Source: Paraglaciecola sp. 20A4 (lineage in GTDB: Bacteria; Pseudomonadota; Gammaproteobacteria; Enterobacterales; Alteromonadaceae). From it: a stretch of DNA of 64,000 bases. Of this stretch, positions 35,101 through 44,097 are shown in pieces (the stretch's first letter is position 1; every line of letters begins with the position of its first letter). The stretch spans positions 248,001 to 312,000 of the forward strand of contig NZ_WTPY01000001.1 of NCBI RefSeq assembly GCF_011378905.1, given 5' to 3'. The notes under the pieces are model-generated. The model searched no databases. It had not been told where the DNA came from and saw only the letters and a list, made by a program, of their open reading frames with translations. The position numbers were made by a program, and so were the translations under genes.

Positions 35101-35559
35101 GAGACCGGGCTTTTACTGGCTGTATTAATAGACGAAGGAGAAAAAGCGCAGCAAATTGGCGAGCAAATAATTGCTAAGCGCAAACAAAATGATGCTCGTA
35201 TTATCTACCGTCTAATTGAAATGTACGTTGATCATCCAATGGAATTTATGAACAAGTCCTGTTGGCGTCAGGCACTTGCAGCATCTACTGCGTCTTCAAA
35301 CAAAAAGTTTACCCAAGAATATCAAAAGGTAGAACAGCATTTACAGAGCCTGCTTATTGACCTAATGCACAGACTCTATGAAGAGCAAGTTTTCATCCCA
35401 CAGGTAGACCCTCAATCACTGGGCGAAGTTCTTTGGAACAACGTCGACCAGATGTTCACGGACTTTATTTCTGACGAAGAGATGTCCCTTGATACACTGA
35501 AAAAGGCACTGAACAGACAAACGGCAGCCCTCATGACATTGGCTTTGAAACAGGATTAA
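35101..35559 (+). pseudogene. 5'-truncated TetR/AcrR regulator
   Basis: The frame is open from the repeat junction and encodes about 152 residues (LLLAVLIDEGEKAQQIGEQI, LIEMYVDHPMEFMNKSCWRQ, and a C-terminal LDTLKKALNRQTAALMTLAL) typical of a TetR-family ligand domain. The N-terminal helix-turn-helix is absent; coding similarity begins exactly at the end of the 31-base tandem repeat. A shorter product from ATG 35221 could be made but would not bind DNA. The gene was most likely cut by a deletion at the repeat. Confidence 0.65.
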
Positions 35560-35584
35560 CATTCAAATACCTGCACCGTTAATT

Positions 35585-36853
35585 TTATTCAATACGAAAG
35601 TCATGATGTAAATTTTGCCAGTGTGCTTTCAACGTTTGCTGATGTAATTCATCCATAGGCAATTCAGTTAACAATTTCAACCAATTGCCTCTGGAAAGCT
35701 CTAGAGTGTCTTCAAGATGAACTTTTATTGCTTGCCAAGGTGCACCAATCCGTTTCGCCCACGCTTCAAATGACGCCATGTCCGCTTGATACCAATTTTT
35801 GCTTTTTGCCATATTGAGTGCGAACTCTTGCTCCCCTTCTACGTAGGGTAGTGTTGATACAATATCATAAGCTGGTGACAACATAGGTCTGTTACTATCT
35901 GGATATATTAATGACCAATTTTTTAAATGGGCATCACCATTCGCCAATAGAATATTTACTAATAACCGTCTTGCCATTTGCTGTACATCTTTCAAACCTT
36001 GTGAGCCAAATTGGTAGAGTGCATTAGCTATTTGCTCGTAATTAAACTTTTGATATTTCTCATGAGAGTACACTTGGAACACTTGGGCAAAGTCTTCAGT
36101 ATGAACTCGTTGGCCTTCTTGTCGATCAAACCGCTTGATAGCATAAGCGTGGACTTCGTTAGGAAGCTGAATATCAGGCAGGTTATCCAATTGAATCAGT
36201 TCAACCAACTTGATTTCAGGAATATCAACCCCCACAAACTCAGCTAATCTCATGGCTGTGTACTCATTGTAAGGAACATACTTATGTATAGTAGAGGGTG
36301 TTTTGATGATCCAACTATTACTGTTTGCATCTTGACCAATATTATATCGACCATCTCCGTTCTTCACTGAAGAAAACTTCATTTGTACGCCTGCCAAGGA
36401 AAACTTACCTTGGCTGAGTTCAACATCTACTTGAACAGCTTCAACTTGTTCTCGGTGATCAAGTGCCCATTTCGGCACATTGCCAGCAGATATAGGTGCA
36501 GCCAGCAAAGCTCCAGGTAAGTTCTTGCCCATATGGACCATTAAAGGAAATTCATTATCAATGTGTACTTTAAGAGAGTGAGCCATCCAATCACGTAGCG
36601 CACCTTCTGGCAGTAAATTTGAAAATACTGGAGCTAGTTTCTGAGAACTTATCAATGGTTGTAATAAGTATTGCTCATTTGCTAATTGTGTCATCGTAAA
36701 GGTTTGACGTTCAGTCTTTGCCAACGCCACATAATCAGGAGAAAAGACAAAAATATTTTTCCCGCCAGAATAATGAGTAAGCACCCCAATATCTTGCCCG
36801 TTGAGTGATAGCCTAAGTCCTTCAACACTTTCCATTCTTTTCTTAGCTGTCAT
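35585..36853 (-). CDS. HipA-family kinase toxin, second type
   Basis: This 422-residue HipA-like protein is clearly different from the copy at 31.7 kb. Motifs: LRLSLNGQDIGVLTHYSGG (N-terminal HipA domain), GKFSLAGVQMKFSSV (P-loop), WIIKTPS, YAIKRFDRQEGQ, the catalytic ANGDAHLKNWSLIYPD and SPAYDIVSTLPY. Its ATG overlaps the antitoxin stop as TAATG. Proteins of this kind act as kinases with an XRE antitoxin; the target is unknown. It is convergent with the truncated TetR remnant. Confidence 0.9.
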   Translation of the reverse strand: MTAKKRMESVEGLRLSLNGQDIGVLTHYSGGKNIFVFSPDYVALAKTERQTFTMTQLANEQYLLQPLISSQKLAPVFSNLLPEGALRDWMAHSLKVHIDNEFPLMVHMGKNLPGALLAAPISAGNVPKWALDHREQVEAVQVDVELSQGKFSLAGVQMKFSSVKNGDGRYNIGQDANSNSWIIKTPSTIHKYVPYNEYTAMRLAEFVGVDIPEIKLVELIQLDNLPDIQLPNEVHAYAIKRFDRQEGQRVHTEDFAQVFQVYSHEKYQKFNYEQIANALYQFGSQGLKDVQQMARRLLVNILLANGDAHLKNWSLIYPDSNRPMLSPAYDIVSTLPYVEGEQEFALNMAKSKNWYQADMASFEAWAKRIGAPWQAIKVHLEDTLELSRGNWLKLLTELPMDELHQQTLKAHWQNLHHDFRIE

Positions 36854-37140
36854 TACTCATCCTCAAGGTGCTTATGTTTACTCGACCAAAAATTATCACC
36901 TATCAAAAGTGACTCAACATGCTGACTTTGTGTAGTTTGGTCAGGATCAATTATTAATAATTCAAGCCCTAGCCCCTCTAATATACGCAGCAAGGTAGAA
37001 ACTTTTAAGTCCTGACCTGATTCGATGCGTTGATATTGTTGTTGTGACATACCAATAAGCATGCGCATATCTTTTTGCGAGAGTTTTCTCTTTTTGCGTT
37101 CTGCAATGAGTAATTCAGCAAGTGCTTCAACTGTCTTCAT
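36853..37140 (-). CDS. XRE-family antitoxin of the second hipBA operon
   Basis: This 95-residue protein has a helix-turn-helix of the XRE type (KLSQKDMRMLIGMSQQQYQR, IESGQDLKVSTLLRILEGLG) and an acidic C-terminal tail (KHLEDE). It would repress its own promoter and hold the kinase toxin inactive. The region upstream has three ACAAC-N6-GTTGT-like palindromes that are good operator candidates. Confidence 0.9.
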   Translation of the reverse strand: MKTVEALAELLIAERKKRKLSQKDMRMLIGMSQQQYQRIESGQDLKVSTLLRILEGLGLELLIIDPDQTTQSQHVESLLIGDNFWSSKHKHLEDE

Positions 37141-37175
37141 AAAAACAACTCAAATGATGTATAAAGCACAAAAAT

Positions 37176-37287
37176 ACAACGTTTATATTGTAAAAACAAG
37201 TAAAACAAGTAAAACAAGTAAAACAAGTAAAACAAGTAAAACAACAATAAAGTTGTAAATACAATAATAAAACAACTTACATGTTGT
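37176..37287. promoter_or_regulatory. Operator array of the second hipBA operon
   Basis: Palindromes with ACAAC and GTTGT arms and a 6-base centre occur at 37241-37256 and 37272-37287, with a one-mismatch copy (ACAAC...ATTGT) at 37176-37191. They bracket the 9-base tandem repeat. The nearest is 35 bases before the antitoxin start codon. Repressor binding by the XRE antitoxin is inferred. Confidence 0.6.
37191..37245. repeat. 9-base tandem repeat TAAAACAAG in the hipBA-2 promoter
   Basis: Four perfect units at 37201-37236 are flanked by one unit with an extra A (37191-37200) and one ending in C (37237-37245). The unit contains ACAAG, one base from the operator half-site ACAAC. Copy-number change would alter spacing between operators. 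Confidence 0.9.
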
Positions 37288-37986
37288 TTTATTGTGCTTA
37301 TTCTCTCAACCTAATAAGTTACATTTTTCACACGTTCAATCTGGTTAGCTATCAAATTAAAGTAATAAATCTAAGGCGGAAAGTGCCCCATAGTGAGATA
37401 GAAAGTTAATTTTTCATGCCTACAATTCCTAACGCTCGAATGTCCGCTTTCGGAGTTTTTAATCAAATTTGAGTATTGATTTTTCAAGTTTTAAAATTGG
37501 GATTTATAAAAAACTTATTATCTAATTTAGGGCTGCATTATCGGATCACTTGTAAATATGTAGGCCAAGGCTAATGTCCGGTTTCGTATCAAAGTGACCT
37601 AAAAACGCCTTCAAAATTGCGCTTTGCTAATGACAGCTAAAGGTCGATTTTTGCCAATCTGCTAAGGACAAAAATTCCGACATTATGACATAAGAGAGTG
37701 AATAATCTAAGGCTGTTCATAGCTATATATTGATGCTGGTTAGAGATAGTCCTTTGGCTCAAAACAAACCAACACCGACGTTGCATCAGTTATGTGACCC
37801 CACAGGTTCCTGATACTATGGAGTCTTATTAATCAAGTAACTTGCACCCAAAACTTTCATTTGGGTGTCTTCGATAAATTTCCTCAAAGACAACAATGTT
37901 TACCCTATGGTAAAGTTTCAAAATATCTCCTGTAACAAATTGCTAGTGCAAGCTAATTCTGAAATTGATTCAGTCGCACTGTCTTC
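37288..37986. other. Intergenic region upstream of the amidohydrolase remnant
   Basis: These 700 bases contain no gene. A hairpin of CACCCAAA and TTTGGGTG (37845-37867) and a palindrome TTTACC-ctat-GGTAAA (37899-37914) lie in the last 140 bases and could be regulatory for the following gene. The rest shows nothing recognisable. Confidence 0.45.
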
Positions 37987-39687
37987 ATGAATCTAATAGA
38001 TAAACGAATGAAAATATTAAATACTCTTCTCATAGCCTTTCTTCTTAGTGCATGTTCGCAGAAAGATGATTCTGTACAAATAAATTCTCCTGTTATCGCT
38101 GACAAAATTATTATTAACGCCAAAGCATGGACAGGTAACATCGAACAACCTTGGACAGAAACAATTGTAATTGAAGGCTCTCGAATTATTGCCGTTGGTG
38201 ATTCAGCAATAGCAGCAAAATATCAAGCAGACGAAACAATTGATGCACAAGGTAAATTAGTGCTGCCTGGTTTTATAGATAACCATACGCATTTTATGGA
38301 TGGATCTAACTCTTTAGTCAGCGTAGATACTTACGGCTCTAAAACTATTGAACAATTCTTAACGACTATTAAAAATTTCGCCGCTATTGCGCCTAAAGAC
38401 GAATGGATAACTGGAGGACTGTGGGACCATGAAGCTTGGGGGGGGAGAGTTACCTCATAAAAGTTGGTTGGATAAAATCACCACTGAAATTCCTATTTAT
38501 TTAATGCGAACTGATGGCCATATGGCGATTGTAAATTCTAAAGTCTTAGCATTGGCAGGAATTACTAAAGACACACCAAATCCTGAAGGAGGGGTAATCG
38601 AAAAAGATGCTACTGGCGAGCCTACCGGAATTATTAAAGACAAAGCCTTATCTCTAATCAACAAAATTTTACCTTCTGTCACCGACGAGAAAAATGCCAA
38701 AACTTTTGATATGGGCGTTCAAGAAGCTTTGAAAAATGGTGTTACTCAAATTCATAATATGAGTGAAAACGCGAAGTCGTGGGATAATATCGCGATATTC
38801 GAAAAAGCCAAAGCTGAAGGACGTTTGAAAATTCGTACGTACTTTTTCCCACATATTTCTATGCGACATGAGTTAGCCCAGAAAATAAAGAAAGAAGGCA
38901 AAGGTGATGAATGGTTACGTTTTGGCGGCGTTAAAGAATTAGTCGATGGTTCATTAGGCAGCACTACTGCTTGGTTTTATCAACCTTATACTGATGCACC
39001 AGAAACCCACGGTTTTGCATTAATGCAGATGGATGACTTAAAACAAAACATTAAAGAAGCACACGAATTAGGTTTGCAACTGGCTATTCACGGGATCGGT
39101 GATAGAGCCAATGATGAAATTTTAAAAATATTTGATGAGCTCAATGTAAAAGGCTCACGGCCACGAATTGAACATGCACAGCATTTATCAAAAGCTGCAA
39201 TAAATCGTTTTGCAGAACTTGATGTGATTCCTTCTATGCACCCTTTTCATGCGATTGACGATGGTCGCTGGGCAGAAGAACGTATTGGCCCTGAACGCAT
39301 TAAAACAACGTATGCGTTTAAATCCTTGCTAGATGCCGGTGCGACTTTGAGCTTTGGCTCGGACTGGTATGTTGCTCCACTAAATCCTATAGCGGGTATT
39401 TATGCAGCCGTTACTCGTAGAACCTTAGATGGTAAAAATCCAACTGGTTGGGTGCCACAAGAAAAAATCAGTGTAGAAGATGCAGTTAAGGCTTATACCA
39501 TTAATAATGCCTATGCTGGATTTCAGGAAAGTGATTTAGGCTCTATCGAAGTTGGAAAGTTGGAAAGTTGGCTGATTTGGTTATATTGGATAACAATATT
39601 TTTGAAATTGCACCTGTGAAGATTTTAGATACTAAGGTGACTTATACTATTATTGGTGGGGAGGTAATGTATAAAATGGCTCAATAA
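37987..39687 (+). pseudogene. Amidohydrolase (YtcJ-like) lipoprotein gene with two frameshifts
   Basis: The gene would encode an exported lipoprotein (MKILNTLLIAFLLSAC) of the amidohydrolase-3 family: FIDNHTHFMDG (metal-binding HxH), LMRTDGHMAIVNS, ELVDGSLGSTTAWFYQPYTD, LAIHGIGDRAND, RIEHAQHL and LSFGSDWYVAPLNP. It is broken twice. At 38438-38445 a run of eight G shifts the frame after DHEAWGG; seven G would read on as GGELPHKSWLDK. Near 39555-39575 an 8-base tandem duplication (TTGGAAAG) shifts it again; one copy would continue as KLADLVILDNNIFE to TAA at 39685-39687. Separate stops occur at 38458-38460 and 39617-39619. Confidence 0.85.
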
Positions 39688-39725
39688 CAGATCATCAAAA
39701 CCCTGCATATTTAGCTTAATCAATT

Positions 39726-40328
39726 TTAACCAAGGATAGAATTCAAACTATGATCAAGGACTGACTTTAACTCACATTCCGATTTACCAGCCTTTGCTTG
39801 AACGGCAATGCCATAACTAATTGACAATAGATACGTAGCAAGTTTTTCAGCTGTTTGACCTTTGGGCATATCAGTCTTCGCAATACCAGACGCGAACAAA
39901 TCCGTCAGTATTTTCTGAGTTTCTGTTCCTGATTTGTCTATATAAACAACCACGTCTTCTGGAAACGCAACACTGTCTGATTCATTAACACTTTTTACGA
40001 GTAAGCATCCACGGGGAGTCTCATTATTAGTGAACAGCTCAATAAGCCCATAGAAACAAGTTTGTAATCGCTCTTTTAATGTTGCATTTGATGGCTCTAC
40101 TAGGTGTTTGTAATTAGCTGCAACGTATTGCTTTACATAGTGAACCAGTGAGTCTTTGAATAACTGTTCTTTATTGCCAAACGTTCCGTACAAACTCGAC
40201 GTATTGAGTCCAAGCTCAGAAGATAGATTGGCTACAGAAGTACCGGAATACCCATTTTTCCAAAATAATCGCATCGCTTTATCTAAAACGACCTCTTTAT
40301 CAAACGCTCTTTTTCGTCCTGCTTTCAC
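39726..40328 (-). CDS. TetR/AcrR family repressor
   Basis: This 200-residue protein has an N-terminal helix-turn-helix (AMRLFWKNGYSGTSVANLSS, LGLNTSSLYGTFGNKEQLF) and a ligand domain with CLLVKSVNES, of the type that regulates adjacent enzyme genes. It is divergent from the membrane protein/dehalogenase/SDR genes. The 150-base gap contains two palindromes (40385-40409 and 40436-40452) suitable as operators. The inducer is unknown; a substrate or product of the dehalogenase/SDR enzymes would fit. Confidence 0.9.
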   Translation of the reverse strand: MKAGRKRAFDKEVVLDKAMRLFWKNGYSGTSVANLSSELGLNTSSLYGTFGNKEQLFKDSLVHYVKQYVAANYKHLVEPSNATLKERLQTCFYGLIELFTNNETPRGCLLVKSVNESDSVAFPEDVVVYIDKSGTETQKILTDLFASGIAKTDMPKGQTAEKLATYLLSISYGIAVQAKAGKSECELKSVLDHSLNSILG

Positions 40329-40384
40329 TCTGTTGCCTTTAATAAAATTAGTTAACGGATTCTATTTTGTAGTAATCGCTTCAG

Positions 40385-40409
40385 AATGTCAATTGAACCC
40401 ATTGACATT
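40385..40409. promoter_or_regulatory. Palindrome AATGTCAAT-N7-ATTGACATT
   Basis: Perfect 9-base arms with a 7-base centre lie in the divergent promoter region of the TetR gene. It is a candidate operator, or a hairpin in the TetR gene leader. Confidence 0.55.
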
Positions 40410-40435
40410 TTAAAGTGATCGTTTCATAATTAACT

Positions 40436-40452
40436 CGATTGTGAAACAATCG
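40436..40452. promoter_or_regulatory. Palindrome CGATTGT-gaa-ACAATCG, candidate TetR operator
   Basis: Perfect 7-base arms lie 31 bases before the start of the plus-strand membrane-protein gene. A related half-site (GATCGTTTCA) occurs at 40418-40427. Size and place fit a TetR-type site. Confidence 0.6.
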
Positions 40453-40483
40453 CTTCAAATTAAATGGAATAAGTGAACTAGAA

Positions 40484-40864
40484 ATGTTTAAAAAATTCGT
40501 ACAAATTACTGCTCTATTCAACTTTCCAATCGCACTAGGCATGATTATTTAAGCGCTGATAGCACCTCAAGCAGACACATTAATTATTACTGTGGTATTG
40601 GGCATATCATTTATGTTCATGGGAGCCGCGTTACTTTGGGCCATTTCAGATCTTAAAGCTCGAGCACCTATTATTGTTTGGAACGGATTGGTAAGAATGG
40701 TCGGCTTTATCACGGTCGCTTATGCAGTTTCATTAGGGTTGGCGCCGATGATATTTGTCATTATTTCAGTAATGGATCTTATTACTGCCTTGGTTTATAT
40801 CATTGGCAGTATGCGAGTATCCGAGCTGCCTTTTAAATCCGTATTCTTAGGTAAAACCCAGTAA
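40484..40864 (+). pseudogene. Small membrane protein gene with an in-frame stop codon
   Basis: A single frame from ATG 40484 encodes MFKKFVQITALFNFPIALGM, then a TAA at 40550-40552, and continues in the same frame as LIAPQADTLIITVVLGISFM to TAA at 40862-40864. Without the stop it would be a protein of about 126 residues with four hydrophobic helices. The second part alone has an ATG at 40592 but no good ribosome binding site. The gene is first after the TetR promoter. Either a recent nonsense mutation or a sequence error explains it. I do not recognise the family. Confidence 0.6.
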
Positions 40865-40914
40865 CTTTAAAATTAATAACATTAACTTAAACAAACAACT
40901 TCAGGATAAATACG

Positions 40915-41826
40915 ATGACGATTAAAGCACTAAGAACACCAGAAGAAAGATTCTCTGTATTACCGGCTTTTCCTTACCAACCTAACTACATTGATGATTT
41001 AGATGGTTTTGAGTCTTTACGCATGGCCTACATCGACGAGGGTGATTCCTCATCTGAAAACACTTTTTTATGTTTACACGGTGAGCCTTCTTGGAGCTAC
41101 TTATACCGAAAAATGATCCCTATATTTACAGGAGCAGGCCATCGTGTTGTTGCGCCAGATCTGTTTGGCTTTGGTCGCTCAGATAAACCCGTTGATGAAT
41201 CAGTTTATACCTTTGATTTTCACCGTGACAGTTTAATGCAATTTATTGAACGCCTTGATCTGAGAAATATTACGCTGGTCTGTCAAGATTGGGGCGGCTT
41301 ATTAGGGTTAACGATCCCAATGGATATGCAAGACCGATTTAAAAACTTGATTGTCATGAACACGGCAATATCGGTGGGTGAAACCGCTTCTGATGGATTT
41401 TATCAGTGGCGAGATATGTGCGCCAATCTACCCGAAATACCTGTCGGTGGTTTATTTGCCTGTGACGCAGGGCCAGCAGTGTCTGTGATGGATGTTGTTG
41501 CTTATGACGCGCCATTTCCAGATAACAGCTATAAAGCAGGCGTAAGACGCTTTCCTGCCATGGTGCCTGTAGAGCCAACAATGGATGGTGTTGAACTTGG
41601 AAAACGCGCAAGAGAGTTTTGGTCAAAAGACTGGAACGGTCAAAGTTTTATGGCGATTGGCATGAAAGATACAGCTTTAGGCGAAGGCCCGATGGAGTAC
41701 TTAAGAAGCTTTATTAAAGGCTGCCCTGAGCCCTTAAAAATTGCAGAAGCAGGACACTTTGTTCAAGAATACGGTGTTGAAATTGCTGAAAAAGCGCTTG
41801 TTCACTTAGAAATGAATAATAAATAG
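40915..41826 (+). CDS. Haloalkane dehalogenase, HLD-I subfamily type
   Basis: This 303-residue alpha/beta hydrolase hydrolyses carbon-halogen bonds to an alcohol and halide. The catalytic set is readable: HGEPSWSYLYRK (oxyanion Glu57 region, Trp60), nucleophile Asp125 with halide-binding Trp126 in VCQDWGGLLG, acid Asp252 in AIGMKDTALG (after strand 7, the HLD-I position) and His281 in AEAGHFVQE. The spacing is like DhlA/DhmA. AGGA lies 10 bases before the ATG. It is followed 10 bases later by an SDR gene, so alcohol products could be oxidised by the neighbour (inference). No signal peptide. Confidence 0.88.
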   Translation: MTIKALRTPEERFSVLPAFPYQPNYIDDLDGFESLRMAYIDEGDSSSENTFLCLHGEPSWSYLYRKMIPIFTGAGHRVVAPDLFGFGRSDKPVDESVYTFDFHRDSLMQFIERLDLRNITLVCQDWGGLLGLTIPMDMQDRFKNLIVMNTAISVGETASDGFYQWRDMCANLPEIPVGGLFACDAGPAVSVMDVVAYDAPFPDNSYKAGVRRFPAMVPVEPTMDGVELGKRAREFWSKDWNGQSFMAIGMKDTALGEGPMEYLRSFIKGCPEPLKIAEAGHFVQEYGVEIAEKALVHLEMNNK

Positions 41827-41836
41827 GATATCTCCA

Positions 41837-42577
41837 ATGAATACAAATATTGAAAATAAAGTGATTGTTATAACGGGTGCAAGCAGTGGTTTAGGTGAAG
41901 CAACTGCGCGTTTTCTGGCTCAAAAAGGCGCTAAAGTCGTATTGGGTGCGCGTCGTAGTGAAAAACTAGCAGCTATCGTAAATGATATTCTTGCTGAGGG
42001 TGGCGAAGCTGAATATGTCACGATGGATGTCACCAAATCCGATCAGGTTAAAATGCTTGTCGACAAGGCGATTGAGACTTTTGGACGCTTAGATGTCATG
42101 GTCAATAATGCCGGCTTGATGTCGATTGCCCCAATGGCTGAGGTTAAGGTTGATGAATGGGATCGCATGGTCGACATTAATATCAAAGGGGTACTTTACG
42201 GTATCGCCGCTGCACTTCCCGTGTTTACAAAACAAAATAGTGGTCACTTTATTAATCTCGCTTCAGTTGCTGCACATAAAGTTTCACCAGGATCGGCTGT
42301 CTATAGCGGTACAAAATTTGCGGTTAAAGCGATAACAGAAGGATTGAGAGCGGAAGTGGGTGGCAATATACGTACAACGCTATTATCACCCGGCTTAATT
42401 GATTCTGAATTAAAATTCGGTAGTTCGGATGAAGCCACCTCTCAATTTGTTCAAGATATTTATAAAGACGCCATTCCAGCGTTATCTATTGCCAAAGCTG
42501 TCGCCTATGCGATTGAACAACCAGATGATGTCGATATTAACGAAATTATTATCAGACCAACAATTCAAGACTTCTAA
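41837..42577 (+). CDS. Short-chain dehydrogenase/reductase
   Basis: This 246-residue classical SDR has the Rossmann motif VITGASSGLGEATARFL, NNAGLMS, catalytic Ser in INLASVAAHK and Tyr/Lys in YSGTKFAVKA. GARRSEKL after strand 2 suggests NADP preference. It oxidises or reduces an alcohol/ketone pair. It lies 10 bases after the dehalogenase gene and is surely cotranscribed with it. Confidence 0.93.
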   Translation: MNTNIENKVIVITGASSGLGEATARFLAQKGAKVVLGARRSEKLAAIVNDILAEGGEAEYVTMDVTKSDQVKMLVDKAIETFGRLDVMVNNAGLMSIAPMAEVKVDEWDRMVDINIKGVLYGIAAALPVFTKQNSGHFINLASVAAHKVSPGSAVYSGTKFAVKAITEGLRAEVGGNIRTTLLSPGLIDSELKFGSSDEATSQFVQDIYKDAIPALSIAKAVAYAIEQPDDVDINEIIIRPTIQDF

Positions 42578-42657
42578 TCTAATGTGAGTTGATCCTGCCT
42601 TTTTTGTATTTTGTTTGGCAGGTCAACGTGAAACAGTTGCTTTAAAAGGTATAAAAA

Positions 42658-43302
42658 ATGAAAAAAACACTCGTTATTGGCGCTAATGGCCAGATTGGTA
42701 AAATAGTGGTTGAGTTGCTTCACAATCAGGATCGCCCAGTGCTCGCAATGGTTCGTAGCAAACAACAAGCTGAGAAGTTAGAAAATATGGGTGTAGAGGC
42801 TGTTGTTGGCGATCTTGAAACTGATTTTGAACCCGCTTTTAAGGGCTGCGATAAAGTAGTATTTAGTGCAGGTTCTGGCGGTAATACAGGCGACGATAAA
42901 ACACTTTTAATAGATTTATGGGCAGCAAAAAAAGCAGTTGATTATTCTTTAAAGGAAGGTATACAACATTTTGTAATGGTAAGTGGTTTAGGCGCACAAG
43001 ACCCTGACGAATTTGAATCAGAAATAAAACCCTATTTGGTGGCAAAGTATTTTGCGGATCAGTATCTATTATCCAGTGATCTAAATTACACCATTCTTAG
43101 ACCGGGAAGCCTGACTAATGATAAAGGCAACGGGCTCATAACAACCACGCGTTCGACTTCTACAAAAGATTTATTCATTAGTAGAGAAGATGTCGCTAAA
43201 TCAATAGAGTATTGCATTAATCGTGACGAAGTCAGTAACCAGATATTTGAACTTTATCATGGTAATGAAGTGATTAGCTCGGCATTAACCGCAAGCAATT
43301 AA
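42658..43302 (+). CDS. NAD(P)-binding protein, atypical SDR / NmrA-like
   Basis: This 214-residue protein has a Rossmann start TLVIGANGQIGKIVVELL, VVGDLETDFEPAFKGCDKVVF and YTILRPGSLTND, typical of the YhfK/YwnB-like atypical SDR group. It lacks the classical YxxxK. Members bind NAD(P) and may act as reductases or redox sensors. AAGGTATAAAAA precedes the ATG. A 5' scrap of a paralogue appears at 44998-45057. Confidence 0.88.
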   Translation: MKKTLVIGANGQIGKIVVELLHNQDRPVLAMVRSKQQAEKLENMGVEAVVGDLETDFEPAFKGCDKVVFSAGSGGNTGDDKTLLIDLWAAKKAVDYSLKEGIQHFVMVSGLGAQDPDEFESEIKPYLVAKYFADQYLLSSDLNYTILRPGSLTNDKGNGLITTTRSTSTKDLFISREDVAKSIEYCINRDEVSNQIFELYHGNEVISSALTASN

Positions 43303-43378
43303 TTTATAAGGAACGGTTGGTGATTTCTTTAAATCGGCATTAGCGAAAGAAGCCATAAATAGTAGAGTTTTAAATAAT

Positions 43379-44077
43379 ATGCAAAACTACCTTCAAGAAA
43401 TAGAAACAATCACTTCTAAAGCAGTTGAAACCGTTCCTTTGCAAAGAAAAGCTTTTGAGGGAGGTTTTTCTTTTAAGCAATTGCCTTTTGATAAACAACT
43501 AGCGATATGGAGTTATATCTGGACGAACACCAAAGTGTATAGAGCAGAAATGTTTTGTTTGTATTTCTTGGAGGAGCATATTAAAAACAAAGATGAAATG
43601 CTGGCCGCTTGGCCAACGATTAAATTATGGCAAGACAAAATTAATCGATGGGAAACAAGCGATGGCATTTCAAAAATATATGCTCAATTAGTAGAATATG
43701 ATGCAGCATTAATTTTGCCAACGTATAAAAAATGGAATACGTCTACAAACCCATGGCATAGAAGACAAAGCATAGTGGGTTTACTTTATTACAGCGCTCA
43801 TAGAAAACACTATTTACCTTTTCAAGTACTTATAGATTTGGTAGCACCTTTAATTTCTGACCACGCTTATTATGTTGAAAAAGGAGTGGGTTGGACACTT
43901 AGAGAAATAGGAAATATATACCCTAAAGAGCAGGAAGGATTTCTATTTGAAAACGCAACTAAAATTTGTGCTTACGGATATAGCGCGGGTACAGAAAAGT
44001 GGGATAAAACAAAACGGGAAAAACTGAAGCAAATTAGAAAAGCAGCAAGAGTTTTAAATCGCAAAAATTCAATTTAA
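43379..44077 (+). CDS. AlkD-like DNA alkylation repair protein
   Basis: This 232-residue all-helical HEAT-like protein has motifs of the AlkD glycosylase family: FKQLPFDKQLAIWSYIWTN, WETSDGISKIYAQLVEYD, NPWHRRQSIVGLLYY and VEKGVGWTLREIGNIYP. AlkD excises N3- and N7-alkylated purines. The coding sequence is visibly more AT-rich than that of most of the window. The start has no good ribosome binding site; the frame is open upstream (DFFKSALAKEAINSRVLNN), which may be a scrap of another gene. A haloalkane dehalogenase follows 20 bases later. Confidence 0.82.
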   Translation: MQNYLQEIETITSKAVETVPLQRKAFEGGFSFKQLPFDKQLAIWSYIWTNTKVYRAEMFCLYFLEEHIKNKDEMLAAWPTIKLWQDKINRWETSDGISKIYAQLVEYDAALILPTYKKWNTSTNPWHRRQSIVGLLYYSAHRKHYLPFQVLIDLVAPLISDHAYYVEKGVGWTLREIGNIYPKEQEGFLFENATKICAYGYSAGTEKWDKTKREKLKQIRKAARVLNRKNSI

Positions 44078-44097
44078 ACATTTAAAAAGGAATAAAT

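Noticed and set aside
37191-37245. Possible CRISPR-like array
   Set aside because: The units are 9 bases with no spacers; this is a simple tandem repeat.
37061-37258. Plus-strand frame with a KTS tripeptide repeat
   Set aside because: It is the translation of the 9-base tandem repeat in the hipBA-2 promoter, running antisense to the antitoxin gene.
37899-37914. TTTACC-ctat-GGTAAA as a MerR-type site
   Set aside because: The arms fit loosely, but no -35/-10 elements with the long MerR spacing could be placed and no MerR gene is nearby. It is kept only as a palindrome in the intergenic note.
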